64,000 nucleotides of DNA. It comes from Ligustrum vulgare (Eukaryota > Streptophyta > Magnoliopsida > Lamiales > Oleaceae). Location of the stretch: NCBI GenBank assembly GCA_963555705.1, contig OY743177.1, positions 744,001 to 808,000 on the forward strand, given 5' to 3'. A model generated the notes under the pieces. That model was not told where the DNA came from and did no database searches. It saw only the letters and a program-made list of their open reading frames with translations. A program made the translations under genes and the position numbers. How positions within the stretch are numbered: the first letter of the stretch is position 1; each line of letters starts with the position of its first letter. This document shows positions 35,451-47,787 of the stretch, in pieces.

Positions 35451-35725
35451 GGTGTGGATATAAACATAAGAATAAAATAAGATCATTAAAGTCTTTTTAT
35501 ATATGACTATATTTGTAATTAGCAAAATTCATTGAAAATGTAGTGTATTTATTAGTTTTTGTGGTTATTAGTTTTTGTGGTGATAATATAACCACCCGTA
35601 ATTAATGGAAGAATTGTCTGCAAGGACCAATTGTGCAAGAAAATGGAGTGGGGGTGTAATTGCTAAAAATGGTGAAAAGTTGTGAATATGTAATTAAAAA
35701 GTAGGTAAAGAGATTTATAATTTAA

Positions 35726-35760
35726 CTAGCTATCTAAACGTGCTTTGCACGTTAATTGTC
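35726..35760 (-). mobile_element. Helitron-like 3' terminus
   Basis: On the minus strand a perfect hairpin (AACGTGC-AAA-GCACGTT) is followed after 6 nt by CTAG and a host T, the plant Helitron 3' signature. The element would extend to the right; its 5' end was not found. Confidence 0.4.
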
Positions 35761-37040
35761 CATATGAAGTAATTTTTAGAAATTATATTTGGCAAAAATT
35801 TCGAGTCTTTCTCAAGAAAATTAGCAAAAAATGCAAGACAAATAGAATTAACAAATTCAAATAAATTTTTTACATTTAAACAAAGTTTCTGACACTGATC
35901 ACTTATTTGATGAAAGGAAATATGAGCTTCAAGTTGAGAACAACGAAGATAATATTTGAGAATAAATTATAAGTTTTATTTATATAATATTTGAAATATT
36001 ATAAAAAGAACAAAAAATGACAACGAAAATTTACCGAGTATTTTTCCAGTATAACAAAGTTTGGGACTTGTGAGAATTTAACAATGCATAAATTTGATAA
36101 TTTTGGTGAGATCACTTCTTCAATCTTTTCAATTTTGCTGTTTGTCGTGAAATTGATTTCAATTTTAGCATTTACATTTGGAAATGTGTAATTATTATTG
36201 GTCTAATTTTTTCATCATAAAGTCAATATGTTTTTCCTTTCTGAAGCGTGTGAGCAAAATTTTCAATTGTGACCTAAAATTGTGTAGCAAGAATTTGGTA
36301 CCTTATAAGTATTAAAAAGAAAACATATTTATTTAATATCAAAAAATTATTAAAATAAAGATAGACAAGTATAATGAGAAATATCAATTCTTCATTAATA
36401 AAAATTCAAAATAAGTTTTGAAACTTCCATATGTATATTAGGTTCAATAGAAACATATGATTTATACTTTAATTTGCGAACAAAACCATTCGATTTGTTA
36501 AAAATCAAATTTGAGAGAAATGATGTCTCAAAAAAGTTCATGAAAATATGAGGTTAGACTTTTAACCCCTTTTGAATTTATAATGATCTATATTGTGTTA
36601 TAGTATATGTTGTATTGAATTCATTTTAGTGTAAAAAACATACATGAATATTAAGGATTCTTTGGAATTGTAAACTTGTTAATGAAAATTAGTAATTAGA
36701 AGTTATATATAACTATGTAAATGTATTAGGTTGAAGGTTATAATGCATGTGATTTTGGTTATAGAATGATGGTCGTAAATATTTTTATTTAATTAACGAC
36801 ATTGTTGACAAATGATAAAATAATAGAATATTCAAAATATAATTCAAAAAATATTTTATTCGTATTTCTCACTACTTCCTTAATAATGAAAATATATTAA
36901 TATTTAATTAAGAATGAGAGTTTCAGTTTCATGAAAAAATTATAACGGGACTTTTTTCACTATTTCCTTTATGATAATGTATTAATATAATTGTATTTGT
37001 GTTTCCATTTAGTGAGAATAAATAATAATTTCAAATAAAT
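35761..37040. other. AT-rich intergenic DNA
   Basis: No gene or defined repeat seen; possibly the body of the Helitron whose 3' end lies at 35726. Confidence 0.4.
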
Positions 37041-37049
37041 CAACTAAAA

Positions 37050-38640
37050 TGCTCTTATACATAATCGGCGCAATTAGTATCTTAAACTTCGCATTTGGTG
37101 TTTAAGTTCATAACCTTTCAATTTGGTGCAAGTAATCCCTAAACTTCGACATTATTTAGAGCAATAAGTCCTTAACATTTCAACTTGGTACTTAAGTCCC
37201 TAAACGTTGCATTATTTAGCTACATGTCCTTTTAGATAGTTTTCCTCAATTTCTCCCTTAAAAATTCAATTTTATTTTTATCAAAAATATTAAGATATCC
37301 TTATATTAATAAATAAATAAAAAAGTCTCGATTTTGCGACTTAAATTTTTTTCCTGCTTTGTCAGAATCAGTTTTGCCAAGTCAATTGGATTTTCAATAA
37401 AGGTTTTTACTATGCTAACACAAATTCCTCAATTTACCACATATAAAAATTCAATTTTCTTTTTAGAAAAAATGCCCTTATATTAGTAAATAAATAAGCC
37501 TCTTTTTGGCAACTTAAAATTTTTTATTCTTGCTTTGTCCTTACTTTGTCGAAATGTGTTCTACCATATCAAGTGGATTTCCAATAAAGGTTTTTATCAT
37601 GCTAAAAAAAAAATTCTAATTTACCATTGGGTGATGAATGATGTACTACGCCACACAAAATCGCCAATTCACCCCACATATATATCCTACACAATTCGTA
37701 CTATCACATTTACTATTTTTATTTTCTTTATTTAGCACCCCGGTTTGGCAAAATTTTGGAATTATTTAATTTTTTTTTTTGACAAAATATGTTAATTTTC
37801 CAATTATTTATACACACACAAAAGTACTTATTTAACTAAATTGAATTGAATTTTTATCCTATCCACTTTAAATCCCGGTTAATAGAATATTAGACAACAA
37901 ATATAGACAGCCATTTATAATTGAAACACTTAAATATTGTTATGATATCTTAGTTTGTTAATATAATAAAATTAAACTAGAAAAACAATGTAAACTTGTA
38001 TAAAAAAAAAAGAAAAAAAAAGAAAATTGAAAAAAAATGAATTCAATAAATTAATAATTTATTCTGGGCTTTAGATTTTTTATTATTTCTTCAAATAATA
38101 AATTAAAATTACAATAACCCATTATCCAACAGGATTATTCCTTTATTTATAAAATAAAGCATTTTTATAGTCTAATCATTAAACTAATCATTAAATTTTG
38201 CAACTTAAAATATCAATTTAAAAATCTTAAACAAATAAATCATTCATTATATGAAGATTTGTACTCCAAATCCAAAACTACTTTATTGGAAACACAATTG
38301 ACACAGCATAACCGATTCTAACAAAGCAAGAAACAAAAGTCTTATGTTGCAAAATGGAGACCTATTTATTTATTTATTAATATAATGGTATTTTAATATT
38401 TTTTATAAAAATAAAATTGAATTTTTAAATGTGGAATGGAGGCAAACCGTCTAAAAGGACATGTGGCGCTAAATAATACAATGTTTAGGTACTTAAGCAC
38501 TAAATTGAAAGGTTAAGGAATTATTGCACTAAATAATACTGAAGTTTAGTGACTACTTGTACCAAATTGAAAGGGTAGAGACTAAATCCCCAAATTTGAA
38601 GTTTAGGGACTAATTGCGCCAATTATGTATGAGGGCATTG
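37050..38640. mobile_element. Large fold-back (long inverted repeat) element
   Basis: 37050-37260 and 38445-38640 are inverted copies over roughly 200 bp (CATAAT.GGCGCAATTAGT, CTTTCAATTTGGT.CAAGTA, ATTATTTAG, CATGTCCTTTTAGA). The interior has a tandem duplication of about 175-200 bp (about 37270-37440 and 37445-37620). No clear target duplication was found, so exact ends are uncertain. It probably belongs to a non-autonomous Mutator-like or fold-back group. Confidence 0.5.
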
Positions 38641-38935
38641 AAGTCTTAATTTTTAAAGGAGAAATGGAAAGAAACCATCTAAAAGGACCCGTTGCACCAA
38701 AGAACGCAAAGGCAAACGTTGAATTTCCCCCAATTTTTCTATGAAATGGATTACACTGAAATTTTATAAGATTTATAAAAAAAAAATAGTAATTGAATTT
38801 TCTATGAAAAATAATAATTAAGAAACGTGATTCTAGAATTTTCAACAAAAATATTTATATATTCAATAAAAATAATTAAAAGTCTACAAAAATTTGTGAA
38901 AGCCTAGAAAACTTTTAAAATAAAAGTCTATAAAA

Positions 38936-39424
38936 GGGTAATTATATTCACACAACACTTTTTTATATTTACACCACAGTTTAATTGCAAGAAAGGTCTG
39001 TAGTATTTGTTTACTTTTGCTTTTATGTCCTCAACTTTTTTTAATCCCATTATTATTCATTGCATTCAATTAATTAACATATTTTGTTTCTAATCACAAT
39101 TCTATTCAAATATTCTACTAATTTGCACTGAAAAGATGTGCAAATATTTTGTTTAACTTTTGTATTAGTTATTTATTTTGATTATTTAAAAGTATGAGAG
39201 ATAAATAAGTGTTTTTTACCCTCGTAACAAATATTTTAACAAATATTTTGAACAAAAATTGTGTCTAAAGACAAAATGAGGAAATTAATAAAGAGTTAAT
39301 GATAAAAAACTAATCATAAAAAAACTTGGCAGGTAAATGTAAAAATAATGAAAAATTAGTGATCTTCATTACAATTAAAATGTGGTGTGATTAAAAAAAA
39401 AGTGTGATGTCAATATATTTACCC
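38936..39424. mobile_element. Mutator-type MITE with 9-bp target duplication
   Basis: The terminal inverted repeats of about 45 bp (GGGTAATTATATTCACAC and the complement of TATATTTACCC) are flanked by TCTATAAAA on both sides (38927-38935 and 39425-39433). A perfect 9-bp duplication is diagnostic of Mutator-like elements. 489 bp, no coding. Confidence 0.85.
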
Positions 39425-39433
39425 TCTATAAAA

Positions 39434-40199
39434 ATACGTAAGAGTCTATTATTAAAATATTGAAAGTTTATAAAAGTCTAATAGGAATCTTAAAATAGTA
39501 GTCTACGAAAATGCATAAAATCTATTAAAATTTATAAAAATCAATGTTTTGAAACTTGGCCCGGGCATTGATCCGAAAAGGGGAAAGGGTCGAGGGTCAA
39601 TGAGTTGACCCGGTACATTAAATAAAATTAGCGAACAAAATAAAAAAAATTAAACAATAGGAATTGAGAGCAATAAATTTTTTTTTTAATTTTAGATTTT
39701 TAGTACTGTTTTAATTATTTTTAATCTATTAAATAATTTCTTACATAAAATTAATTAAAAATACAGAAGATATAAAATATTATAGTAATAATATTTTTTA
39801 ATTTTAGAATTATTAATTCAGAGAAACTATAAATTAATTGTTGTTAATTACATTTTACCATAATTTCGTTCAAAAATTTGAATATTAAAAATATTTTAAG
39901 GGATGAAAATGATTTTAAAACTATTATAAAATACAAATATTTGGAGATAAATAAATAAAAAAGAATGAAAAGAAAAATAATTTCAAAACAGATGAGATTG
40001 TTTTGGGGAAAAAAGGTAAAAAGAAAAAACAATAGAAAGAATAATATATCCGTATACAATAAAAGAGTCTACATTTATGTTATTGTTCATAAGCTAATTA
40101 GCCGACCATGTATCTGAAGCCGCGTTCAAGCCGTGAAGCCGGCTTGCTAAATTTGGCTTTTAAAGCTGTGTTGTTGGACCCAGCAAAGTACCCGGCCCA
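39434..40199. other. AT-rich intergenic DNA
   Basis: No gene seen. A short GC-richer patch at 39550-39620 (GGCCCGGGCATTGATCCG, GAGTTGACCCGG) stands out but could not be classified. Confidence 0.4.
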
Positions 40200-40750
40200 T
40201 GTGAACACCACTTTATGGAATGTTGTATAATTCTTTCTTTTCATTTTCCTTTCCTTTCATCTACACTTTCCCTAGCCCTAATTTATCTCCGCCGTCTTCC
40301 TTGTTGTCTATATCCGCCGATCTTCATGTCTCAGTCGTCAATCTGCATTTTTCCTTTGTCGTCGTTTCTCCTCTGACACTTCCACAACATAGACATTGTA
40401 TTCAAGATTTTATACTTTGTTATTTATTTTTTCCTGTGTTTTTACACTATTATTTTCCTTTTACCTTTGTAGCTTCCTTCGTCGTCGTCCTTGGCTTCGT
40501 CGGTTGCACAAGATCCGGCCGGTCAGATTTTTCCTTATTTTTTTTTTCCAAAAATGCTTTAAGGACTATGTACTAATTATGTTGACTTTTTTTCCTAAGG
40601 ATTTTTTCTTCTTTCCCCTATCCCTCCGTTTTGTTTTTGTCTTCCTTTATTTGTGAAAATATACACTTCCTGATGTGCCTTTGCATGATTTAGACCCCTT
40701 GTGTTTTTCTTTGAATTTCGAAGTCACTTACCCTAAAATGGGGCCATATT
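40200..40750 (+). other. Pyrimidine-rich leader-like sequence before a CACTA insertion
   Basis: TC-rich sequence with CTAGCCCTAA and CCGCCGTC, an acceptor-like TTACCTTTGTAG at about 40460-40470 and exon-like CTTCCTTCGTCGTCGTCC after it. It may be the 5' leader of the split exon-like sequence that resumes at 46816. No start codon with a convincing frame was found. Confidence 0.3.
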
Positions 40751-41089
40751 CACCAGTACAGAAATAGGAACTCGCGTCGGTTGGAAAACGGAATACGCGT
40801 CGGTTGTAGCGGCGACGCATATGACACAGACGCGTAAAGTCTCGACTTTAGGCGTCGGTTGTAAACCAACGCGCAAAGTCAGCTTTGGGCGTCGGTTCTA
40901 GTTTAAAACCGACGCCTAAAGTCAAAAAAAAAAATACACTTTGGGCGTCGATTTCTGGTTAAAACCGGCGTCGGTTTTATCAAGAAACCGACGCCCAAAG
41001 TTTTTTTTTTTTTTTTTTTTTGGGACTTTAGGCGTCGGTTTTATCTTTAGAACCGACGCCTAAACTTTTCTTTTTTAATATATATTATA

Positions 41090-41325
41090 TGACCTGGACG
41101 TGGCCTGCAATAACCCAGGTCACTGCACGTCGTGGCCTGCAGTGACCTGGACGTAGCCTGCAATGACCCAGGCCACTGCATGTCGTGACTTGCAGTGGCC
41201 TGTAATAACTCAGGCCACTGCACGTCGTGGCCTGCAATCACCTGGACGTGACTTGCAATGACCCAGGCCACTACAGGCCGTGACCTGCAGTGACCAGGAC
41301 GTTGTCTGCGATAACCTGAACATGC
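41090..41325. repeat. GC-rich minisatellite in CACTA copy 2
   Basis: Degenerate units of about 32 bp built from CCTGCAGTGACC, CAGGCCACTGCA and CGTCGTGGC. A cleaner version is present at the same place in the 5.47-kb copy, and none in the 9.25-kb copy. Confidence 0.75.
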
Positions 41326-41458
41326 GCATCACCAAATAAATATATATAATCGATATATACGTAATAAAATTAAATTAACAACAATTATACTTACAAATTG
41401 TTAATTTATGATACAAATTAAATATATATGTAAGTGCAAGTTTTGATTACGCTTCGAT

Positions 41459-44385
41459 TTACACAAACCTATGAACGAAGTATTTTGCCCATAAGTTTTG
41501 AATCTCGATTACTTCCTCCGTTGAATAATATTCTTTAAATGCCTACAAACAATCAAAATGAATTATTAGTTATTTTTAATAAAATATAAAGTCATTATTA
41601 AAATTCTCATTTTCAATGACTTATACCTTTTCTAACGAAGTAAGTTGAAAGTGTTCTGTGACTATCTCATACATATTTCTCATAACGTAGTAGCCACACT
41701 CAGACCCTCCAGGTTGTTGAGGACACTGAAATATTCACATTGAAAAATAACAATATTAATAATCAAACTAAATAAAATATAGAAATAATTCAAAGATTTT
41801 TAATAAAGTTTAAATCCGTGTTTTCATACTTTTACGTTTTTCCACGTTGTATTGGATTTTGTCCTCATGCCTCCAACTGTCCAATACGTTTTGAAAGCCC
41901 TAAAATTTCAATAAATTATATCAACAAGTTACAAAAAAATTAAGACTCAAACATCCTACAAAAATTTTGGCAGAGTTTCCCCTATAAATTGAACTTATCC
42001 AACCTGTAGGGGGACCCTGCTATTCAAAACTATCAACTTCTCAACAATCACAACTCCACGATCAATTTCACCACAACTCCACAATTATTTCATTAAAATT
42101 TTCCTAACTTACGTGTTCAATATCGGCTTGATATCCAAGTCACGCTTAGATGTAGCAGCTGAATCTAAGAAGTACACCGTATTCTTCTCAGGAGAAATAA
42201 TTAGCAACATCCAGTGATTCCTACGTATTATGAACGTGTAAATACAACTTTAAATATCATATCATTCAAATTAGGTTAAAAATTAGAGAATATCAACGGT
42301 CTTACTCCTGAAAATACGGTGCTAGAATGAATTTCTTAGTTTTCATTGCCTTCATGGTGCTGGCCAAGTAATTTATAACACCATTTGCATTTGTTCTTAC
42401 TGAAATCGATGCAATGTGTGTCGGAGACATGAATCCAATCGATTCAATACCGTATTCCTGACACAACTCATGGAGGTACCTAAAAAATAATAATGCCAAT
42501 AAATAGAAATAAATTAATGATTTAAATTGAAGTTTTTCTTTTTGATCAGAAGTCTTACAATGAAAACACTTGTAAGATTGATGTATCCAACCATTGCATC
42601 GTAAGCAAGTCGGTGATGTCTCCGACTGTAACATAAAAACCATCATCGAATGCAAAGTTGAACACGGCGGCATCAACGGGTACCTGGTAGAAGTCATCAC
42701 CAACAGGAAATTGAATGACCAGAGTGTGTAACATTTTACAATCATCACCCAGACGTTGCAACGTCTCATCGTCAACAATCGCAAGTCGCTGAGTGGATGA
42801 CATTTCGAAACTCTGGGGTGTTTTTCCTTCGTTAAATTCTTTTGCCTGTTGTGGTGCCTCTTCCTGCAACAAGATAATTTTTATCATCTTCAGTTATACA
42901 AATTTAAAAGAAATTAATATTGACAGAATCTTTTATATAACTAAATGTTTGTACCTCTCCAAAAATCACCAACTCCTTGGGCCATTGCAAGAAGCTTCCA
43001 ATAGCTTCCCCCACTGTGGTGTGGTATTGAGATGGCACTGGAATACAACACGCTTCTGCACCATCGACAATGTGGTCAATGGACACCTTAGCATGATCAG
43101 GCCAAAGAGGTTGATGATGCACCACCGTGTCGGGTCCAGCTGGATAAACCATCCCGCTCGCTACTATTTGTTTCTCACCATTAAGACTAATGGCGAGACG
43201 ACAAGGAGACGGCTTCTATTGTATAACATCATTGAACATATATGTTAGAAACTTCCAGTTGAAATAACATAAATAATGTTAAAAAATTCTAAATAACATA
43301 ACATTAAATACCTGAAGTCCATGAAATGGATCTGGATCCACGGAGTGGCAACTGCTGCGAGTTGGTGGTCGGGGCTGTGGAGTTACGTCCACCTCGGCCT
43401 CACATTTAAGCCCAGGCGCTGGAGGATAGCATCGTATTTAGTCTGCATACTATGGTAGTCCCTCTGCATAGTATCGAATTTACTCTGCATCTCCGACATG
43501 GTCTGATGCCTGACCCGCTCGGCAATACTATCCTCCATCTCTGACCTGATCATCTCCTTAATATTGTCTACTGAGACGACCCCACAGGAACGTCTAATGT
43601 AATCATCAGGCTTGCCGTAAACATCCCTCGTGGTCACATAGACGCCATACCCCCTCACCCTACCAGGGTGATCCGGCGTACCAAGGGCTTCACTTAAAAT
43701 ATCATGCTGTCTACTTGCCACAAATGTCCCCTGCGTGGACTGCTCAGTTTTTTCAACCTATTAACAGAAAAATGAAACATAAATATAAGTATAAATTTAA
43801 GTAAATTTGAATTTAAATTATGAAAAAATAATCATGATATACTTACAATTTTATCAAACACCCCCCTCGTTTTCTCGTTAGGGATGTAATAACTTCCATC
43901 TTCTTTCTTCTTCGATCTAGCTCGAATCCAATCTAAACTTCGATTCTCAATTACAATCGACGAGCTAATCATGTCGCATGAAGAACTTGAAGACAGTGGG
44001 TCACTGACTACCCACTGTGGCTTCATCCCCGCATAACCAGCTGAGCCCATATAATGTGGATGCTCGTTTCGCAATTGAGCATCCCTGGCTTTCTTACTTT
44101 TTTCCTGAAATTGTCACATCAAGTATTTAATTTCCAACTAAATAAATCACATGCGTACAATTAAATATATATACCTTAAATTTATCAGTCTGGCGTTCTT
44201 TCTTAAACGAGTCCCATTGCTCTTCAGTTATAAAAGAGTAAAGTTGCGTAGGAGATGTGTATTTCGGGTGGTCATGTGTGATATAATCATGAACCAGCCG
44301 AGTCTTGAAATCTTTCCATCGCATCCCCGCAACTTTCAACACCCTTTTTTTTGCTGCGTCATCGGGGATGTTGAACTCCCTCTGA
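41459..44385 (-). pseudogene. Ulp1-domain gene of CACTA copy 2, lacking exon 1 and frameshifted
   Basis: Exons 2-11 align with the other copies, starting at about 44385 with REFNIPDD and including VAGMRWKDFKTRLVHD and SLDWIRARSKKKEDGSYYIP. The protease triad is preserved at sequence level (NHWMLLII, YFLDS, QQPGGSECGYYVM). Exon 1 with the start codon is deleted. A 1-bp deletion near 43405, seen against the 5.47-kb copy, shifts the frame at the end of exon 4. No functional product is expected unless a rescued start and frame exist. Confidence 0.8.
41965..42016. repeat. Stem-loop module (left copy) in CACTA copy 2
   Basis: The best paired copy: CCCCTA with TAGGGG, and TTG with CAA around an AACTTATC loop, preceded by TTTTGGCAGAGTTT. 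It lies in an intron of the protease gene. Confidence 0.65.
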
Positions 44386-44464
44386 AAGACGAATATAATA
44401 TGCGATGTTATAAGGAAAAATTACAAAACGTTATCAATTAACCATGTATCTAGTGATAGTACCT

Positions 44465-45544
44465 TTATTTCTTCATACATAACCAAGGAGGAAGATTGTA
44501 AATAGTCAAAAGAACCGGCCAAGTGCTATGTCGACTACTCATATTACCGTGTGGGTTCATCCCATCTGTACATAGTCCCAGCCTAAGATTTCTATCTTCG
44601 CCCCCAAACTCGGGAAACAACCTATTAATATTCCTCCATTGAGGAGAATCAGCCACGTGTCTTAGTTTTCCATCTTCTTTTCTCCCGTCGGCATGCCACC
44701 GCAAGTTCTTTGCATCCTTTGCATTGGCAAACAAACGTTTAAATCTTGGTATTACAGGTAAATACCATAACACCTTTGCCGGAGGGCTTTTCTTATCACC
44801 ACAATTATCATTCACGTTCTTCCGTTTATATCGTGATACCCCACACTTTGGACATAGACGCAAGTCCTTGTAATCATTTCGATACAATATACAATCATTT
44901 GGACATGCATGTATCCTCTCAATCTCCATACCCATCGGGCACAACAATTTCTTTGCCTCGTAAATTGAACTAGGAAGTTCGTTATCTTCAGGAAGCATCT
45001 CTCGTAACAGTCCCAATAATGCCGTGAAACTTTTATCACTCCACCTATTGCTTGCTTTCAAGTTATACAATTTTAGTACCGTAGACAATTTAGTGAATTT
45101 ATTACAACCAGAAAACAAAGGCTTCTCAGACTCGTTGAACAAGTTATCTAATACATGAGGTTTTTCAATGTATTCCCCTTGTATATCACGCATCATATCG
45201 TCTATCATATCATTCTCGTCATTTTCCAAATCATTCTCACAAATATTGCTTGAATTATTTTGCTGCTGATCACTGACATCGTCACCAGTGCTCGTCCTGG
45301 GAAGCATATTCTCACCATGCCATATCCATCGTGTATAACCTTCTTTAAACCCACGACGAATCAAATGACTCTTCACTTGATCAAAACTACGAAACTTTCT
45401 CAAATTCTTACAATCGTAACAAGGACACAAAATCATTGTTTCACCTTTCTTTCTCTTGTTTTCATCCGCACATTTCATAAACTCTTCAACACCTTTTACA
45501 TATTCATGTCTATTACGTCTGCCATACATCCAACCCCGATCCAT
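44465..45544 (-). pseudogene. Truncated TNP2 transposase (359 residues)
   Basis: The start MDRGWMYGRRNRHEYVKGVE and the zinc-binding and early Tnp2 regions are intact up to NLPPWLCMKK, closely following copy 1. The frame then runs into the remnant of exon 1 of the downstream gene and stops (AAG AAA TAA) at 44465. The junction shares GAAG with both parent sequences, pointing to a microhomology-mediated deletion. It keeps the N-terminal domain and LGLCTDGMNPHG but lacks the rest of the catalytic core, DUF4218 and DUF4216. If expressed, it could act as an end-binding competitor; that is inference. Confidence 0.9.
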
Positions 45545-45685
45545 ATCAATGACCTATATGTGAAGATATAATTAAATTTTTTTATTAGTTTTGAGTAAAT
45601 ATTTATTTAGTATGGTCAATTCTGTAATAGTGAAAATCACTTTAAACTATAATTCTCATTTTTTATTAACAAAATTTTACAAAAT

Positions 45686-45736
45686 TTTTGACACAACCTC
45701 CCCTAAAAATTGGACTTAACCAACCTAAAGGAATAA
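45686..45736. repeat. Stem-loop module (right copy) in CACTA copy 2
   Basis: TTTTTGACACAACCTCCCCTA followed by AAAATTGGACTTAACCAACC; the distal arm is eroded (TAAAGGAA). It lies upstream of the TNP2 start. Confidence 0.55.
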
Positions 45737-46046
45737 TCAACATATCACAATAAACCAAAATGTTCATCCTCGACATATTCAAAAAGCTAATACAACTCAA
45801 ATCAAACTTCAACATCATCAACTACTCCAAGTTTAATTCGAAATCCATTCTCAATTCCTAAAAAAGTGAAGCTAAGATTTCATGACTTAATATCTCATAA
45901 TTTCAACTCCAATAATTAAAATATTAAAATTTATCTATCTACTAACTTAAAATCAACAATATAAATTTAACACCCAAATTTATATATATTAAAATTTAAT
46001 TAACATATTTATACATATTAACATGTAATTATCATATTTATATAAT

Positions 46047-46050
<4 letters not shown>

Positions 46051-46112
<62 letters not shown>

Positions 46113-46215
46113 TATATATATATATACACACATACATACACACACAAATATATACACAGTCATACACACACACACACACACACACACAAATATATATATA
46201 TATACACGCAGACAC
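46051..46215. repeat. (TA)n/(CA)n microsatellite cluster in CACTA copy 2
   Basis: Long TA and CA dinucleotide runs, with spurious YIYIYI-type reading frames, in the leader intron. Confidence 0.9.
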
Positions 46216-46289
46216 ATATATATACACATAAATATATATACACAAATACATTTACATACTTATAAACAAAAATGAGAATCGGGTCTTAC

Positions 46290-46440
46290 AATGTAGGTGG
46301 AGGCGGCGGCGGTAGAAGTATACCGAGTGGTGGAGACGGCGGTAGAAGAGTGAGGGCGGTGGAGGCGGCGACGTTCACAAGAGAGGGAGAGGAGAGTAGA
46401 GAGAAATTGTGAGAGTGAATTGTGTGAGAGAGAGGCGTGA
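46290..46440 (-). promoter_or_regulatory. GC-rich leader exon of CACTA copy 2
   Basis: GGCGGCGGCGG-type sequence ending on the minus strand in a donor (CATT|GTAAGACC, GT at 46289-46288). Same position as in copies 1 and 3. Confidence 0.5.
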
Positions 46441-46815
46441 GTGTATAGAGAGAAGTGTACTGAAAGAGAGAAAGAGGTGCGAGAGTGTGTATATATGAAA
46501 ATACCGGGAAAAATTTATGAGATTGCGCGTCGGTTTTTTGGAAAAACCGACTCGAGAAACTCCGGTTTCTCGTGTCGGTTCAAGGTAAACCGACGCGCAA
46601 AGCCGGCCGGTCCGACTTTGCGCGTCGGTTCTCTATGAACCGACGCGAGAAACGCAAAGTCGGCGGTCCGACTTTGCGCGTCGGTTTAAAATAGAAACCG
46701 ATGGCTGTTCCTAAATTTTAATTACGAAAATGTCATCGTCCTATTTTATGCGTCAATTTTTTGAAAAACCGACGTATTTTCCTCATTTTTTTTATGCCTT
46801 TTTGTACTAGTGATT

Positions 46816-47738
46816 TTTCCAATGTTATTTCATTTAAGTTTCTTTCTATAAAGGAAAAGAATCATAGCTTTCATGCTTTTGTTATTTTTACTATGTTTAG
46901 TTTTAATGCAAATGTTTTGTATCTAGATCCTATCACCTTCGTTTCAAAAACTAGAACGTTAATCTCACGACTTATATATCTTATGCTAGGTTAGGGTTTT
47001 CATTGTTTTGATATTTCGTGGGTTTTGAATAATACTTTCTTGAATGTGGATGTTTGATCCCACGATTGCGAAATCTTTTATTCTCTGTTTTGATTTACTG
47101 GCTCATCTCTTCTTTTAGATGAATATTGTTTAGAATTGATAATTTGTTTCATACCTATTTTCTTCTCTTTAAAGTTTATATTTGGTATAGCTTGGGTCCT
47201 GAAAACTTGATATTTTCTTCCAGTATTTATTTTTAATCTATCAAAATTATTTTGAATATTTTTTCTCTTTGAACCTATGATCATTGTAGCTTGTGTGGGG
47301 GAAGGTCTACGTGTTGAAGGAGGAGCTACGATGGAAATTTGGAAGATATAGTTTCAGCAAATCAATGTAAGTAAATTGAGGTGTGCTTATAATTATAGGA
47401 GTTAATCTTATTTGAACATGTTTAGGTGAGCTTAGATTTTTTGTATAAGTATATACTTTTGTTATCTCTTGGCTACGGCCTATTAGCAACATTTTTTATG
47501 CTCTCTGTCGTATCGGCCATATTCAAAGGGCCAAGAAGTTTGGAAGTGACAATCATTGATAAGCTAAATTTTCCTTTGGGTTGTTTCTACTTACCTTAAG
47601 TATAAACTTGAGTTTTTGTAATTGTCTCAGTTTTAGATAAAAATTATGTAATTTCTTCTTGTGGTATTTGGAAAGTTTTTAAGTACTTTATATAATTTCA
47701 GGTAAACTGGAACATTAACTAATTATCTTTTTTCGAGG

Positions 47739-47787
<49 letters not shown>

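Larger units (their letters stand above)
34151..35598. mobile_element. Candidate MULE-type element carrying gene-like sequence
   Basis: The left end (34151, AAATATATTTTCACCACA) and right end (35598, complement TTATATTATCACCACA) are degenerate inverted repeats. They are flanked by TAATTAAGG (34142-34150) and TAATTAATG (35599-35607), 8 of 9 bases alike, as expected for a Mutator-type insertion. It encloses the 397-bp CACTA derivative and a leader-like region. Terminal similarity to the better defined element at 38936-39424 supports the call. Gene capture (Pack-MULE) is inference. Confidence 0.45.
40751..46812 (-). mobile_element. CACTA transposon copy 2, 6062 bp, internally deleted
   Basis: Ends CACCAGTACAGAAATAGG and TTTTTGTACTAGTG, target duplication ATT (40748-40750 and 46813-46815). 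Same gene order and orientation as copy 1, but most of TNP2, the intergenic region and exon 1 of the protease gene are missing. Left array 40751-41065, right array about 46520-46812, GC-rich leader 46290-46440. Confidence 0.93.

Noticed and set aside
40220..40656. 118- and 86-codon frames in pyrimidine-rich DNA
   Set aside because: Phe/Leu/Ser-rich translations of TC- and T-rich sequence, without domains; better explained as leader or intron.
46018..46251. Tyr/Ile-rich and Cys/Val-rich frames (also at 58114-58501)
   Set aside because: Translations of TA and CA microsatellites.
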